Of a stretch of DNA of 27,084 nucleotides, positions 6,595-13,895 are shown piece after piece (positions within the stretch are counted from its first letter, which is position 1; the number at the start of each line of letters is the position of its first letter). Position numbers and translations under genes: made by a program. Origin of the DNA: Actinobacteria bacterium UBA2184 (lineage in GTDB: Bacteria > Actinomycetota > Coriobacteriia > Anaerosomatales > Anaerosomataceae); the NCBI GenBank assembly GCA_002328745.1, contig DCVQ01000037.1:1-27084 (forward strand), given 5' to 3'. Below the pieces are notes generated by a model that did not search any database, was not told the origin of the DNA, and worked only from the letters and a program-made list of their open reading frames with translations.

Positions 6595-7935
6595 ATGAAT
6601 GACGACACATGCACGACTCTCCTGGCGGACGACGCGTTCCGATCCTTCGTGAACGTGATCGGTAAACGATGCCTGACCTGGGAGGAGTTCCTCGCGCTCC
6701 CGCAGCCACGGGACATGAGTCCCCTGCAGACGTGGGGCGTCCTAAACGACCTGAGCAGGTGCCTCGGTGTCCCGATCAACATCCCCGACCTTGAAGACAA
6801 CACATACTTCTACCGGCGCACCCACGAGCTGAACACCACGACCGAGCTCATCGCGTGCGCGTGCCGGGCCGGCTCCAGGCTGGACACCGTCATGAACGCG
6901 GCGGCCGGGAAACAGTTCCTGACGGCGTCGAAGATCGAGGAGACGCTGGCAGCCGCTCAGCTCGACGGGCTGGCCATCTCGGAAGAGGACGCCAAGGTGC
7001 TGCTGCGGCTGGACCGGACGCCGCAAGACGATACCGCGCGGCTGCTGGTGAACATCCGGGATGCGTTCGATCACGTGCCCGATCTCGTGGAGGAGCGCTT
7101 CTCACTCGACCTGCTGCACCACCTGCGCGACCTCATCCTGAAAGACGTCGACCCCGGCGCGCTGCGGCGACAGACGCCTTCGGTGGGCATACTGCTGGGC
7201 GCCGCGTCTCCTGACGAGCGAAAGAGCAGGCTGCTCGCCGGCCAGCAGATAGAGCGGATCACGGCATATGCCAACGGAGAGACGGCCGATCCTCACGACA
7301 TCCCCGTCCTGCGATCCATCGTCATCAGCGATGCGATGCGCTACTACAGCCCCTTGGGCCCGGTCTCGAGCCAGGTCGGGCGTCTTGCCGAACGCCTCTA
7401 CGCCATCAAGAACGGCTTCCCGGTACTCGGCCTGCTGCCTCTGTCCCGCGTCAAGATCGATTGGGAGAAGGGGCTCATCGCTCCACCCCGAGTCTCCTTC
7501 GACAGGAACATGTACGTCACGCTCCGCGAGCGCAGCCCGTTCGACTCGACCGCACATCAGACTCTTGCGGCGCAGCTGACCCTCGTCGCACTGGGCAATC
7601 TGGAGAAGCACATCGACGGCTGGGAGAAGCAGGACGAGGAGATGCGCCTCATCCTTCACCGGGACCCGCTGCTCAACCACCGCCAGCGGACCATCCTCGC
7701 CCGGGCGCTTCGCAATCCCGAGGCGGAATTCCGCATCCGCTATCACCAGATGAATCACAACATCCACTACACCACTGCGCGCCGCGACCTTCTCGAGCTG
7801 CAGGAGAAGGGCTACCTGTCGATGGTCCAGCGGGGCAAGGCCTTCATGTTCCTGCGCGGGCCGAAACTCCGGGAGCTCGAACGGGCACGCGCGGCAAACG
7901 CTACAGCCCGCGCGCCCGCATCTCTCGCACGATGA
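6595..7935 (+). CDS. FIC-like winged-helix regulator 2 with lost FIC motif
   Basis: A 446-residue paralogue of the protein at 557-1951. Residues 111-138 (ASKIEETLAAAQLDG, then AKVLL) correspond to the conserved Fic N-terminal segment. Where active Fic enzymes have HPFxxGNGRxxR, this protein has SPLGPVSSQVGR (252-263): catalytic His, Asn, both Gly and the first Arg are gone. The C-terminal part (359-422, LLNHRQRTILARAL... TTARRDLLELQEKGYL) is a winged helix. It is divergent from the AOR operon and separated from it by repeated TTCGCAT sites, so I infer it binds them and controls that operon. ATG 6595 has only a distant GAGGGG (about 20 nt upstream). Its last 35 bp overlap the 3' end of the convergent oraE gene. 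Confidence 0.72.
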   Translation: MNDDTCTTLLADDAFRSFVNVIGKRCLTWEEFLALPQPRDMSPLQTWGVLNDLSRCLGVPINIPDLEDNTYFYRRTHELNTTTELIACACRAGSRLDTVMNAAAGKQFLTASKIEETLAAAQLDGLAISEEDAKVLLRLDRTPQDDTARLLVNIRDAFDHVPDLVEERFSLDLLHHLRDLILKDVDPGALRRQTPSVGILLGAASPDERKSRLLAGQQIERITAYANGETADPHDIPVLRSIVISDAMRYYSPLGPVSSQVGRLAERLYAIKNGFPVLGLLPLSRVKIDWEKGLIAPPRVSFDRNMYVTLRERSPFDSTAHQTLAAQLTLVALGNLEKHIDGWEKQDEEMRLILHRDPLLNHRQRTILARALRNPEAEFRIRYHQMNHNIHYTTARRDLLELQEKGYLSMVQRGKAFMFLRGPKLRELERARAANATARAPASLAR

Positions 7936-10195
7936 AGCTCGCCACGTGGATGCCCTTGGTCTTGCGGCCGAAGCCGGCGTCCATGCCGCTGTCGCGCGCG
8001 ATCTCGTCGGTCACCTGCGTGCCTCCCGCGATGAGCAGCAACCGGTCGCGCACGCCCTTCTCTTCGGCCAGGTCGGCGAGCTTGCGCATCATGTCGCGAT
8101 GCACCTCGGCGTGGGTGATGATCGTCGAGATGAGGACCGCGCGCGCAGCGTGCTCGATGGCGGCGTCGAGCACCTTCTCGATGGGCACGCTCGTGCCGAG
8201 GTAGGTCACGCCGAAGCCCCACTTCTCGAGCCCGCCGTGCTTGATGTCGATGATCTCGCGCATGCCCACCGAGTGCTCGTCCTCGCCCACCGTGGCGGCG
8301 ACGCACTTCACCCCGTGCTCGTGCACGAAGTCGCGGATCTCTTCGTCGTCGAGCAGGTCCGGCGGCTCGGGCAGGGTAAGAGTCGCGGGGTCGATCGCCA
8401 CGTCGAGGCGGCCCTTGAGCTCGATGAGGGTGCCCTCGGCGGGGTGCATCACGCGCTTGTGGATGACCTCGCAGTCTGTGAGGTTCATCGCGCGACCGAT
8501 CTCGAGCGCGGCAGCCTCGGCCACCGGCTCGGCGGCCGGCAGGAACATCGTGACCGCCACGATGCCGTCTCCCGCCCACTCGACCTCGGGCGTGATGAGT
8601 CCGCGCTCGCGCTGCTCTGCGGTCTGCGCAAGCCGCACTGTGGCGTTGTCGGTCGGGTCGAGCTCGTCGATGAACGGCACCTTCGCGTCGTCGCACAGCG
8701 TGCAGCCGCCGATGATGTCGCAGGCCCTGCCCGTCTCGGGCGCGGCGACGCCGAATCCCGCCAGAAGCTCGAGGTGATTCTCGCCGAAGTGGTGGCACAC
8801 AGGCGCGAGGTAGTCATCGGCGCGCGGGACGATCGAGCCGGCGGCCACCCCGCCCTGGCTGTCCCGACCGATGCCGTCGTCGTGCGTCTCGGGGTATTCG
8901 CCCGAGTCCACGAAGTACGCCTTCTCGACACCGGCGAAGTAGCCGCCGTCTTCGAGCATCGCCTCGAGGAACAGCACCGCCCGTTCCTTGATCTCCCGCA
9001 CCCGACTCTTGAGTTCAGGCGCCTCCCGGTCGACCTTCACCATCTCGCGCAGGCCGTCCATTCCCACCAGGGACTGCTTGGCCGTGTCCACCGCCGCGAT
9101 GTTGTTGTAGTGCCAGGGCACGTTGCGGCCCTCGTCGGGGGTTATCGTGGACTGGATATCCGCCGAGGTGAGCCGCGAGATCATCAGGTTCATCACATGC
9201 GAGACGGTGGCGTCGCGACTGTCGCTCTCCATGTAGCGGGTGTTCTGCTGGGCCCGCATCTTGTACTCGCCGAAGAGGTCGCGGAGCGCGATCGCGTATG
9301 GAAGGTCCATGCGCATGCACGGGGCGGGCGACGCGTCGGGCGGCACGGTCGAGAGGCAGATGCGGTCCTTCAGCATACCGACCGCCTCGGAGTACGCGCA
9401 GTTGATGGCGTGCTGCACGAGCAGCTCGGGCATGACCTTCCAGGCGCGCACGGCTGTGGCGTTCGCGTTGTGCGCGCCGTCGATCTGCGCGATGCCGGCC
9501 GCGGCCATGATGTGCTTCGCGACGGCGGCATCCACGAACGACCGGTACATGTTGATGTTGCGGTAGAGGACGTTGTACTGCGGATCCTGGTGCGCGCCGT
9601 TCACGCCCTCCTCGGCGAACATCACGGCGATCTCGGGCCCGGCCACGCCGCTCACGTAGCTGTGGAAGTTGATGGGGCGGCCCACCTCGTCCTCGATGAG
9701 GTCGAGCGCACGACGCGAGAGCCGAAGCTGCTTGCGCGTGATGGCGATGCCCCCTACGCCCTCGGGCGTGCCTTCGAGCAGGCCGTCCATGTGGCTCTGG
9801 CCCGCGGTGCGGATGACCATGATGTGGTCGGCGCCGTGCCAGGCGGCCATGCGCATCCTGCGTATGTCGTCCTCGGGACGACCCGACGCTATCTCGGTGG
9901 TGATCACGCAGTCCGGCTGCGGGTCGATGTTGTCGAAGTAGTGGGCGGCCGGCAACGGCACGCTGCGCTCGAGCGACTCCGCGGTCTCGCGGTAGGTGAA
10001 CTCGTAGTGGCGCTGGTCGGGCACCTGCCGCCGCCAGGTCCATCCGCGACGGCGCGGCCGGTAGTCTTCGAGCCCCTCGAGCAGGGCATCGACGTCCAGC
10101 TTCACGTCCGGATCGAGCGGCGGGTCGGCGAGCGGACGGCCGAAACGGGGATCCGGCGCCTGGCCAGCGTCGTCGCGCACCGACGCGGCGCTCAT
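7901..10195 (-). CDS. oraE: D-ornithine 4,5-aminomutase, E (catalytic) subunit
   Basis: A 764-residue adenosylcobalamin- and PLP-dependent mutase that moves the delta-amino group of D-ornithine to C4, giving 2,4-diaminopentanoate. The first part is the TIM barrel (ADHIMVIRTAGQSHMDG and following). The B12 motif DxHxxG is DEHSVG with His 641 as cobalt ligand; Lys 652 in DIKHGG, exactly 11 residues later, matches the His/Lys spacing known for the clostridial enzyme, where that Lys holds PLP. The C-terminal Rossmann domain (LLLIAGGTQVTDE) binds the cobalamin tail. ATG 10195 overlaps the oraS stop (ATGA), so the two subunits are translationally coupled. The gene converges on regulator 2 with a 35-bp overlap. 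Confidence 0.95.
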   Translation of the reverse strand: MSAASVRDDAGQAPDPRFGRPLADPPLDPDVKLDVDALLEGLEDYRPRRRGWTWRRQVPDQRHYEFTYRETAESLERSVPLPAAHYFDNIDPQPDCVITTEIASGRPEDDIRRMRMAAWHGADHIMVIRTAGQSHMDGLLEGTPEGVGGIAITRKQLRLSRRALDLIEDEVGRPINFHSYVSGVAGPEIAVMFAEEGVNGAHQDPQYNVLYRNINMYRSFVDAAVAKHIMAAAGIAQIDGAHNANATAVRAWKVMPELLVQHAINCAYSEAVGMLKDRICLSTVPPDASPAPCMRMDLPYAIALRDLFGEYKMRAQQNTRYMESDSRDATVSHVMNLMISRLTSADIQSTITPDEGRNVPWHYNNIAAVDTAKQSLVGMDGLREMVKVDREAPELKSRVREIKERAVLFLEAMLEDGGYFAGVEKAYFVDSGEYPETHDDGIGRDSQGGVAAGSIVPRADDYLAPVCHHFGENHLELLAGFGVAAPETGRACDIIGGCTLCDDAKVPFIDELDPTDNATVRLAQTAEQRERGLITPEVEWAGDGIVAVTMFLPAAEPVAEAAALEIGRAMNLTDCEVIHKRVMHPAEGTLIELKGRLDVAIDPATLTLPEPPDLLDDEEIRDFVHEHGVKCVAATVGEDEHSVGMREIIDIKHGGLEKWGFGVTYLGTSVPIEKVLDAAIEHAARAVLISTIITHAEVHRDMMRKLADLAEEKGVRDRLLLIAGGTQVTDEIARDSGMDAGFGRKTKGIHVASFIVREMRARGL

Positions 10196-10554
10196 CGGGC
10201 GCCACCCCACTTCGCCGCTGCGAGGTCCCAGCCCTCGCCTGCCGCGAGCCGTGCTGCCGCTGTCGGCGCGTCGGTGCCCCACGCCCGCATGGCCACCAGC
10301 ACGACGTGCCCGGCGCCGTGCCCGAGCAGCCCGCGCGCCTCGCACTCCGAGACCACCGCCCGGCAGGTCGGCGAGTCGATGCCCATGCGCATGAGCACGC
10401 TGCGTTCGATCGAGGGCGAGGTGTGCGTCCGCGCGAGCTCGACGAGCGGGTCGGTGCAGCGCCGGGAAAGCTCCCAGAAGCGAGCCTCGAGGTCGGCGTC
10501 GGCAAGCCCGGCGAGATGCTTCCGGGCCTCGGCGAACGTGTCCTCGCGTGCCAT
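10192..10554 (-). CDS. oraS: D-ornithine 4,5-aminomutase, S (small) subunit
   Basis: A 120-residue protein, the length of known OraS. The start MAREDTF at 10554 is set by GGGAGGAG 6 nt upstream. The sequence (FWELSRRCTDPLVELARTHTSPSIERSVLMRMG, quoted in part) matches the small subunit that joins OraE in the mutase complex. Its stop is fused to the oraE start. It is the first gene of its transcription unit here; in clostridial clusters the small subunit normally follows ortB directly, whereas here other genes lie between. Confidence 0.9.
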   Translation of the reverse strand: MAREDTFAEARKHLAGLADADLEARFWELSRRCTDPLVELARTHTSPSIERSVLMRMGIDSPTCRAVVSECEARGLLGHGAGHVVLVAMRAWGTDAPTAAARLAAGEGWDLAAAKWGGAR

Positions 10555-10576
10555 TCTTAGCTCCTCCCGCGTGAGC

Positions 10577-10632
10577 GTATGCAATCCGCGCGCATTCTCA
10601 TGCAAGCATAGCGACACCGGACGCCATCGCAA
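10577..10632 (-). promoter_or_regulatory. Probable promoter of oraS-oraE with a site shared with ord
   Basis: TTGCGA (10632-10627) and TATGCT (10610-10605) are 16 bp apart on minus. Downstream, GTATGCAATC (10577-10586, plus strand) recurs exactly upstream of ord at 19254-19263. A small inverted repeat GCAT-TCTC-ATGC lies at 10592-10603. Confidence 0.4.
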
Positions 10633-10701
10633 AGGAGACTCCGGTGCGGCGCGCAGCGGCCTATGCAGGTATGGTGAGTATTCCCGCGACCCCACTCGCA
10701 C

Positions 10702-11418
10702 TCATGCGATCCATACCAGATACGCGGCGGCACCAAGCAGCCCCACGCCGCCAACCTTCGTGAGCACCGGCGCCAGTTTCGAGATCCTGCGCATCACGCC
10801 CAGCGAGCCCGAAGCGATGCCCAGCAGCATCAGCGGCACCCCCTTGCCCAAGCCGTACACGAACAGCAACGCAGCACCCTTGGCGGCACTTCCGGTGGTC
10901 GCCGCGATCGCGGCGATGGCTGCAAGTATCGGCGTGGAGCACGGCGAGGCTACCAGCCCGAACAGCATCCCGAAGAGGAGCGCTCCCACGATGCCCCGCC
11001 GCTCGGGTCTCTTCATCGGCAGGAGCGCGTTGAGCCGGTCGACGGGCAGGCGGATCACCTCGAGCATCTGGAGCGCGATCACGACGCAGACCGCCGCGAT
11101 CACATGGTACGACCACGCCCCGAAGAGCAGGGCCCGGCCGAGCATTCCTGCCAGCGCACCTATCGTCGCGAACACAAGGCTCATGCCGACGACAAAAACA
11201 GCCGAGAGCCCGAGCGCGCGAGCCAGAACGGCGCGCGGACGCTCACTGCCCGAGTCGCGGGTCACCATACCGGTCACGTAGCCGAAGACGGCCGGAAGCA
11301 TCGGCAGCACGCACGGACCGAAGCCGGCGACGAGCCCGCCCAGGTACGCCACGCCGAACGCCGCTATCCCACCGACCTGTCCGGCGGTGAGTTGCGATGC
11401 GAGCGCTTCGATGTTCAC
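10702..11418 (-). CDS. CcdA/DsbD-like membrane thiol-disulfide transporter
   Basis: A 238-residue protein with about six membrane segments. The paired motifs GPCVLPMLP (Cys 36) and ASPCSTPIL (Cys 160) are the two redox cysteines of the CcdA/DsbD core, which carries reducing equivalents from cytoplasmic thioredoxin across the membrane. GTG 11418 overlaps the stop of the preceding anchored thioredoxin (GTGA), so the two are coupled, and that thioredoxin is the likely acceptor outside the membrane. It is the last gene of the efflux island operon. In the selenoprotein export system I recall as SAO, a DsbD-like member is expected; that match is from memory. Confidence 0.85.
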   Translation of the reverse strand: MNIEALASQLTAGQVGGIAAFGVAYLGGLVAGFGPCVLPMLPAVFGYVTGMVTRDSGSERPRAVLARALGLSAVFVVGMSLVFATIGALAGMLGRALLFGAWSYHVIAAVCVVIALQMLEVIRLPVDRLNALLPMKRPERRGIVGALLFGMLFGLVASPCSTPILAAIAAIAATTGSAAKGAALLFVYGLGKGVPLMLLGIASGSLGVMRRISKLAPVLTKVGGVGLLGAAAYLVWIA

Positions 11419-11921
11419 TGCTCCGCAATCAAGGCGTCGAGGTAGCCTCGCATCTGTGTAGCGTCCATGGCGCCGACGTACGAATCGATGACGGTCTCAC
11501 CGCCCGGCGCAAGAAAGAACGATGTCGGAATGTACTGGAACGAGAAGTCCGCAGCCAACTGCTGTGCGGACGGATCGTCGGTGATCGCATTCACGAAGAA
11601 CACATCATCCGAATACTCGGGCATCACCTCATCGACCACGTTCGAGATCTCGATACATGGATCACAGGTGAGCGAGTGGAAGAGCACGTACACCGGCTTG
11701 CCGCTTGTCTGAGCCGCCTCGAAGTCTCCCACCGCATCATTGTGGACCGCCGTGATGGAGCTCGCGGACCCTCCCGCCGAGAGGTCGCCCGGATCTGTGC
11801 GGTCCGCGGCAACCTTCAGGGCGATGAGCGCGAGGAACCCGATGGCGACGACGAGGATCACCGCGAGCGTCTTGCCCCCCGTCGCCTTCGCCGGTTCCGC
11901 GCCGTGCTTCTCCACAGTCAT
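11415..11921 (-). CDS. Membrane-anchored thioredoxin-like protein
   Basis: 168 residues: one N-terminal membrane segment (about 18-38) and then a thioredoxin fold facing outside, with the active-site pair CDPC (Cys 86, Cys 89) in FHSLTCDPC and a cis-Pro region (QYIPTSFFL). Its start ATG 11921 overlaps the permease stop by 1 nt (TGATG), and its stop overlaps the ccdA-like start. The pairing suggests CcdA-like protein keeps it reduced, so that it can supply thiols outside the cell for metal or organometal handling. The substrate is inferred only from context. Confidence 0.85.
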   Translation of the reverse strand: MTVEKHGAEPAKATGGKTLAVILVVAIGFLALIALKVAADRTDPGDLSAGGSASSITAVHNDAVGDFEAAQTSGKPVYVLFHSLTCDPCIEISNVVDEVMPEYSDDVFFVNAITDDPSAQQLAADFSFQYIPTSFFLAPGGETVIDSYVGAMDATQMRGYLDALIAEQ

Positions 11922-12466
11922 CAGACAGAGCTCCCTTCACGGATGACCTGCGCGTTGCGCCTCTCGCTCCCCCTCATCGCTGCTTCGAGCAGCAGCCCAA
12001 GGGGGATCGCCGATAGCGCCACCAGAAGCGACCGGCTCAGCGAAAATCGAAGTCCCAGCATACCGATCTCAAGCGGCACCATTGGAATTTTCACCGCCCA
12101 CGCCGTCAGGACGGCCCCGATGACAGCCCAGCGCGCCCCGTGCTCGCGAACCACCTTGAGCAGCGGGAACACCACATACACCGGCCCGACGAGGACGGTG
12201 CCGAACAGCGCCGCGAGCACGAGCGTGCCGAATCCGCTGCCTTCGCCCAGTCGTTCGGCGACTGCCTTCTTGTCAACCCAGACCCCGAACAGGCCAAGCG
12301 CCCCGAACACCGCCACGATGATCGGCAGAACGCCGAGGAACGTCCGGACGCTCGCTACGGCCGCCTCCCCCGCGCGTGCCGGGTCGCGGAAGAGGGCGAG
12401 AAGGTAGAGCGCGACCACGATCACGAGCAGGAACTCGGAAGCCGCGAACTTGAGCGCGCGCTTCAC
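11921..12466 (-). CDS. Half-size permease A (ArsP/COG0701-like)
   Basis: 181 residues with about five membrane segments. GTG 12466 overlaps the stop of the previous half-permease (GTGA). The motif FGTVLVGPVYVVFPLL parallels AGSVAAGPPAAAYPIA in its neighbour, the repeated G-x-GP-x4-P element seen once per half in full-length permeases of the ArsP (DUF318) group. I infer that the two products form a heterodimer equal to one full permease exporting a metal or metalloid species. Both halves have their own start, so this is not a broken gene. Confidence 0.7.
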   Translation of the reverse strand: MKRALKFAASEFLLVIVVALYLLALFRDPARAGEAAVASVRTFLGVLPIIVAVFGALGLFGVWVDKKAVAERLGEGSGFGTLVLAALFGTVLVGPVYVVFPLLKVVREHGARWAVIGAVLTAWAVKIPMVPLEIGMLGLRFSLSRSLLVALSAIPLGLLLEAAMRGSERRNAQVIREGSSV

Positions 12467-12948
12467 AGGACCACTCCCATCAGTACACCTATGAGCAACG
12501 CGAAGAGGAACGAGAGCCCGTTGCGCGCGATGGCAAACCGCCAGCCGAACGTCTTTGCCTCGAACGGCAGCGACACCACGCCCACGAGCGTCCACGACAC
12601 GATGAACGCGGCAACCGCCGGCGCCCACGCGCCACTGTTCAGCAGCGACGCGGCGATCGGATAGGCGGCAGCTGGCGGACCTGCCGCAACCGACCCGGCA
12701 AGGCCGCCGGCCAGGAGCGGCAGGAGGCTGCCATCAGCGCCGAGGAAGCGCTCCACGAGCGTGGGCGGCACGAAGACCTCGATGAGTCCCACCAGACCGA
12801 AGACCGCAAGGAACGTCAGCGCTATGTTCGCGAACGCCTTTACGGCCGAGGTACCGGCAACACGCGCTTTCTGCCGGCTCCTACGCGCCGTGATGATGTA
12901 ACCGATGGCCACGAGCACCAGGTATCCGTAGCCGACGTACTTCTCCAC
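12463..12948 (-). CDS. Half-size permease B (ArsP/COG0701-like)
   Basis: 161 residues, starting at GTG 12948 just after an in-frame TAG. Membrane segments lie near 5-20, 40-59, 78-92, 107-127 and 140-160. The motif AGSVAAGPPAAAYPIA is its counterpart of the GP-containing motif of permease A, with which it is translationally coupled. It follows the small thioredoxin gene after 46 bp, in a minus-strand run of eight genes that includes an ArsR repressor. Probable role: half of an efflux permease. Confidence 0.7.
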   Translation of the reverse strand: MEKYVGYGYLVLVAIGYIITARRSRQKARVAGTSAVKAFANIALTFLAVFGLVGLIEVFVPPTLVERFLGADGSLLPLLAGGLAGSVAAGPPAAAYPIAASLLNSGAWAPAVAAFIVSWTLVGVVSLPFEAKTFGWRFAIARNGLSFLFALLIGVLMGVVL

Positions 12949-12994
12949 TAGCGATCACCCGCCGTGAGGAGCGCTGCCGAGCACGCCGAGCACG

Positions 12995-13234
12995 TCACAG
13001 CGCGCGGCCCAGCAGCGACTTCATCTCGTCGAGCTTCGGCAGCCGTCCCGCGAGACGCACTTCACCGTCCACCACGAGTCCCGGGGTCGACATGATGCCG
13101 TAGGCCATGATGTCGGTGAGCTCGGTCACCTTCTCCACGGTGGCGTCGATACCCATCTCGGCGACCGCGTCGCGAACGATCTGCTCGAGCTGCTTGCACT
13201 TGGCACATCCCGTGCCGAGGACCTTGATCTCCAT
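12995..13234 (-). CDS. Small thioredoxin-like redox-active disulfide protein
   Basis: 79 residues with the active-site pair GTGCAKCKQL (Cys 10, Cys 13) at the N terminus and a STPGLVVDG cis-Pro stretch. This is the MTH895/TM0996-type mini-thioredoxin often encoded beside ArsR repressors and DUF318 permeases. ATG 13234 has AAGGGAAG upstream. It could be the thioredoxin-like partner (the role called SaoT, from memory) of the selenoprotein encoded two genes upstream. Confidence 0.85.
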   Translation of the reverse strand: MEIKVLGTGCAKCKQLEQIVRDAVAEMGIDATVEKVTELTDIMAYGIMSTPGLVVDGEVRLAGRLPKLDEMKSLLGRAL

Positions 13235-13267
13235 GCCGTGCTTCCCTTCGTCGGAGGCCGCTGCCCC

Positions 13268-13588
13268 TTACATGCCGACGATCGATGCGGCGACCGCGCG
13301 AAGCACGTCCCGCCTGACCGTGTAGTACACCCACGTGCCGTCCTTGCGAGCCGTCACGAGACCGGCGTCCCGCAGCAGCGACATGTGGTGCGATACCGTC
13401 GATGCCGCCAGTCCGAGGTGATCTGAGAGCTTGCAGCCGCACACCTCGTCCGAGCGGCAGCAGGTCTTGCCGCCATCACTGCCGCGGTCGATCAGGAAGC
13501 GCACGATCTCGCGCCGGGGAGCCGAGGCGAGCGCTTTGAGCGCCGCATCGAGCTGCTCTTCCGGGACGCGCTCAGCAGCAACCGCCAT
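13268..13588 (-). CDS. arsR: ArsR-family metal-responsive repressor
   Basis: 106 residues. The winged helix-turn-helix (LSDHLGLAASTVSHHMSLLRDAGLV, quoted in parts) is preceded by EVCGCKLSDHL, equivalent to the ELCVCDL metal site of ArsR; Cys 50 and Cys 52 plus Cys 43/44 (TCC) could bind As(III), Sb(III), Hg(II) or organometals. ATG 13588 overlaps the end of the upstream selenoprotein gene by 17 bp. The likely operator is the inverted repeat at 14448-14471 in the divergent promoter, which would let it control both the efflux operon and the plus-strand permease. Confidence 0.88.
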   Translation of the reverse strand: MAVAAERVPEEQLDAALKALASAPRREIVRFLIDRGSDGGKTCCRSDEVCGCKLSDHLGLAASTVSHHMSLLRDAGLVTARKDGTWVYYTVRRDVLRAVAASIVGM

Positions 13589-13883
13589 CGGGGCGCACCC
13601 CCTGCAGCGCACGCACCACGGCGTCGGCGTCCACACCGTCGTGACACGCCACGACGCCATCGACGACGACCATCGGGAAGTTCGTCCGCTCGGCGATCAG
13701 GGCGGTCACCACGGCCGTTCGCCGCTCGGAATCGAGCGAGTAGACGTCCTCCTCGTCGACCGTCGCCTGGATGCCTTCATCGCGGAGCCTTCGTGCCAGG
13801 ACGTGGACCCGCCACGTCGAGGGCATGTCTCAAGCCGAGCCTTCCGGGGCATCGAATCCGACCTCCGAACCGGGGTCGCACAT
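13572..13883 (-). CDS. saoC: Probable selenoprotein ending in Cys-Cys-COOH (SaoC-like)
   Basis: A 103-residue product if UGA codon 18 (13832-13830) is read as selenocysteine. Seen: ATG 13883 lies 12 nt after the previous stop; the frame runs through one TGA to TGC TGC TGA at 13574; the context is EGSA-Sec-DMPSTW; a hairpin follows (13800-13818). Without the UGA, the start would be ATG 13826, two codons past the TGA, with no close ribosome binding site and the first strand of the fold lost. Other thiols are Cys 2, Cys 80 and the C-terminal Cys 102-Cys 103. From memory, a family called Cys-Cys-COOH (seleno)protein SaoC belongs to a proposed selenocysteine-assisted organometal export system; I could not check this. 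Context (ArsR, efflux permeases, thioredoxins, CcdA-like protein) agrees. Confidence 0.7.
13800..13818 (-). promoter_or_regulatory. Candidate bacterial SECIS hairpin
   Basis: Read on minus, GACGTGG-CGGGT-CCACGTC forms a perfect 7-bp stem with a 5-nt loop. The loop begins 19 nt after the UGA (18 nt lie between), and G is its second base. Known bacterial SECIS elements lie inside the coding region with the apical loop about 16-37 nt after UGA and a G in the first two loop positions, so both rules are met. Confidence 0.6.
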
Positions 13884-13895
13884 CAAGTCGCCGCC

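Noticed and set aside
7946..11281. Very long plus-strand open frame (over 1100 codons) opposite oraE, oraS and ccdA-like genes
   Set aside because: It is the mirror of GC-rich coding on the minus strand; the minus genes have clear families, starts and ribosome sites, while the plus translation is low-complexity His/Arg/Val-rich.
11921..12948. Two short permeases considered as one gene broken by a frameshift
   Set aside because: Each has its own start, complete helices and one copy of the GP motif, and the GTGA overlap is a normal coupling signal used throughout this operon.
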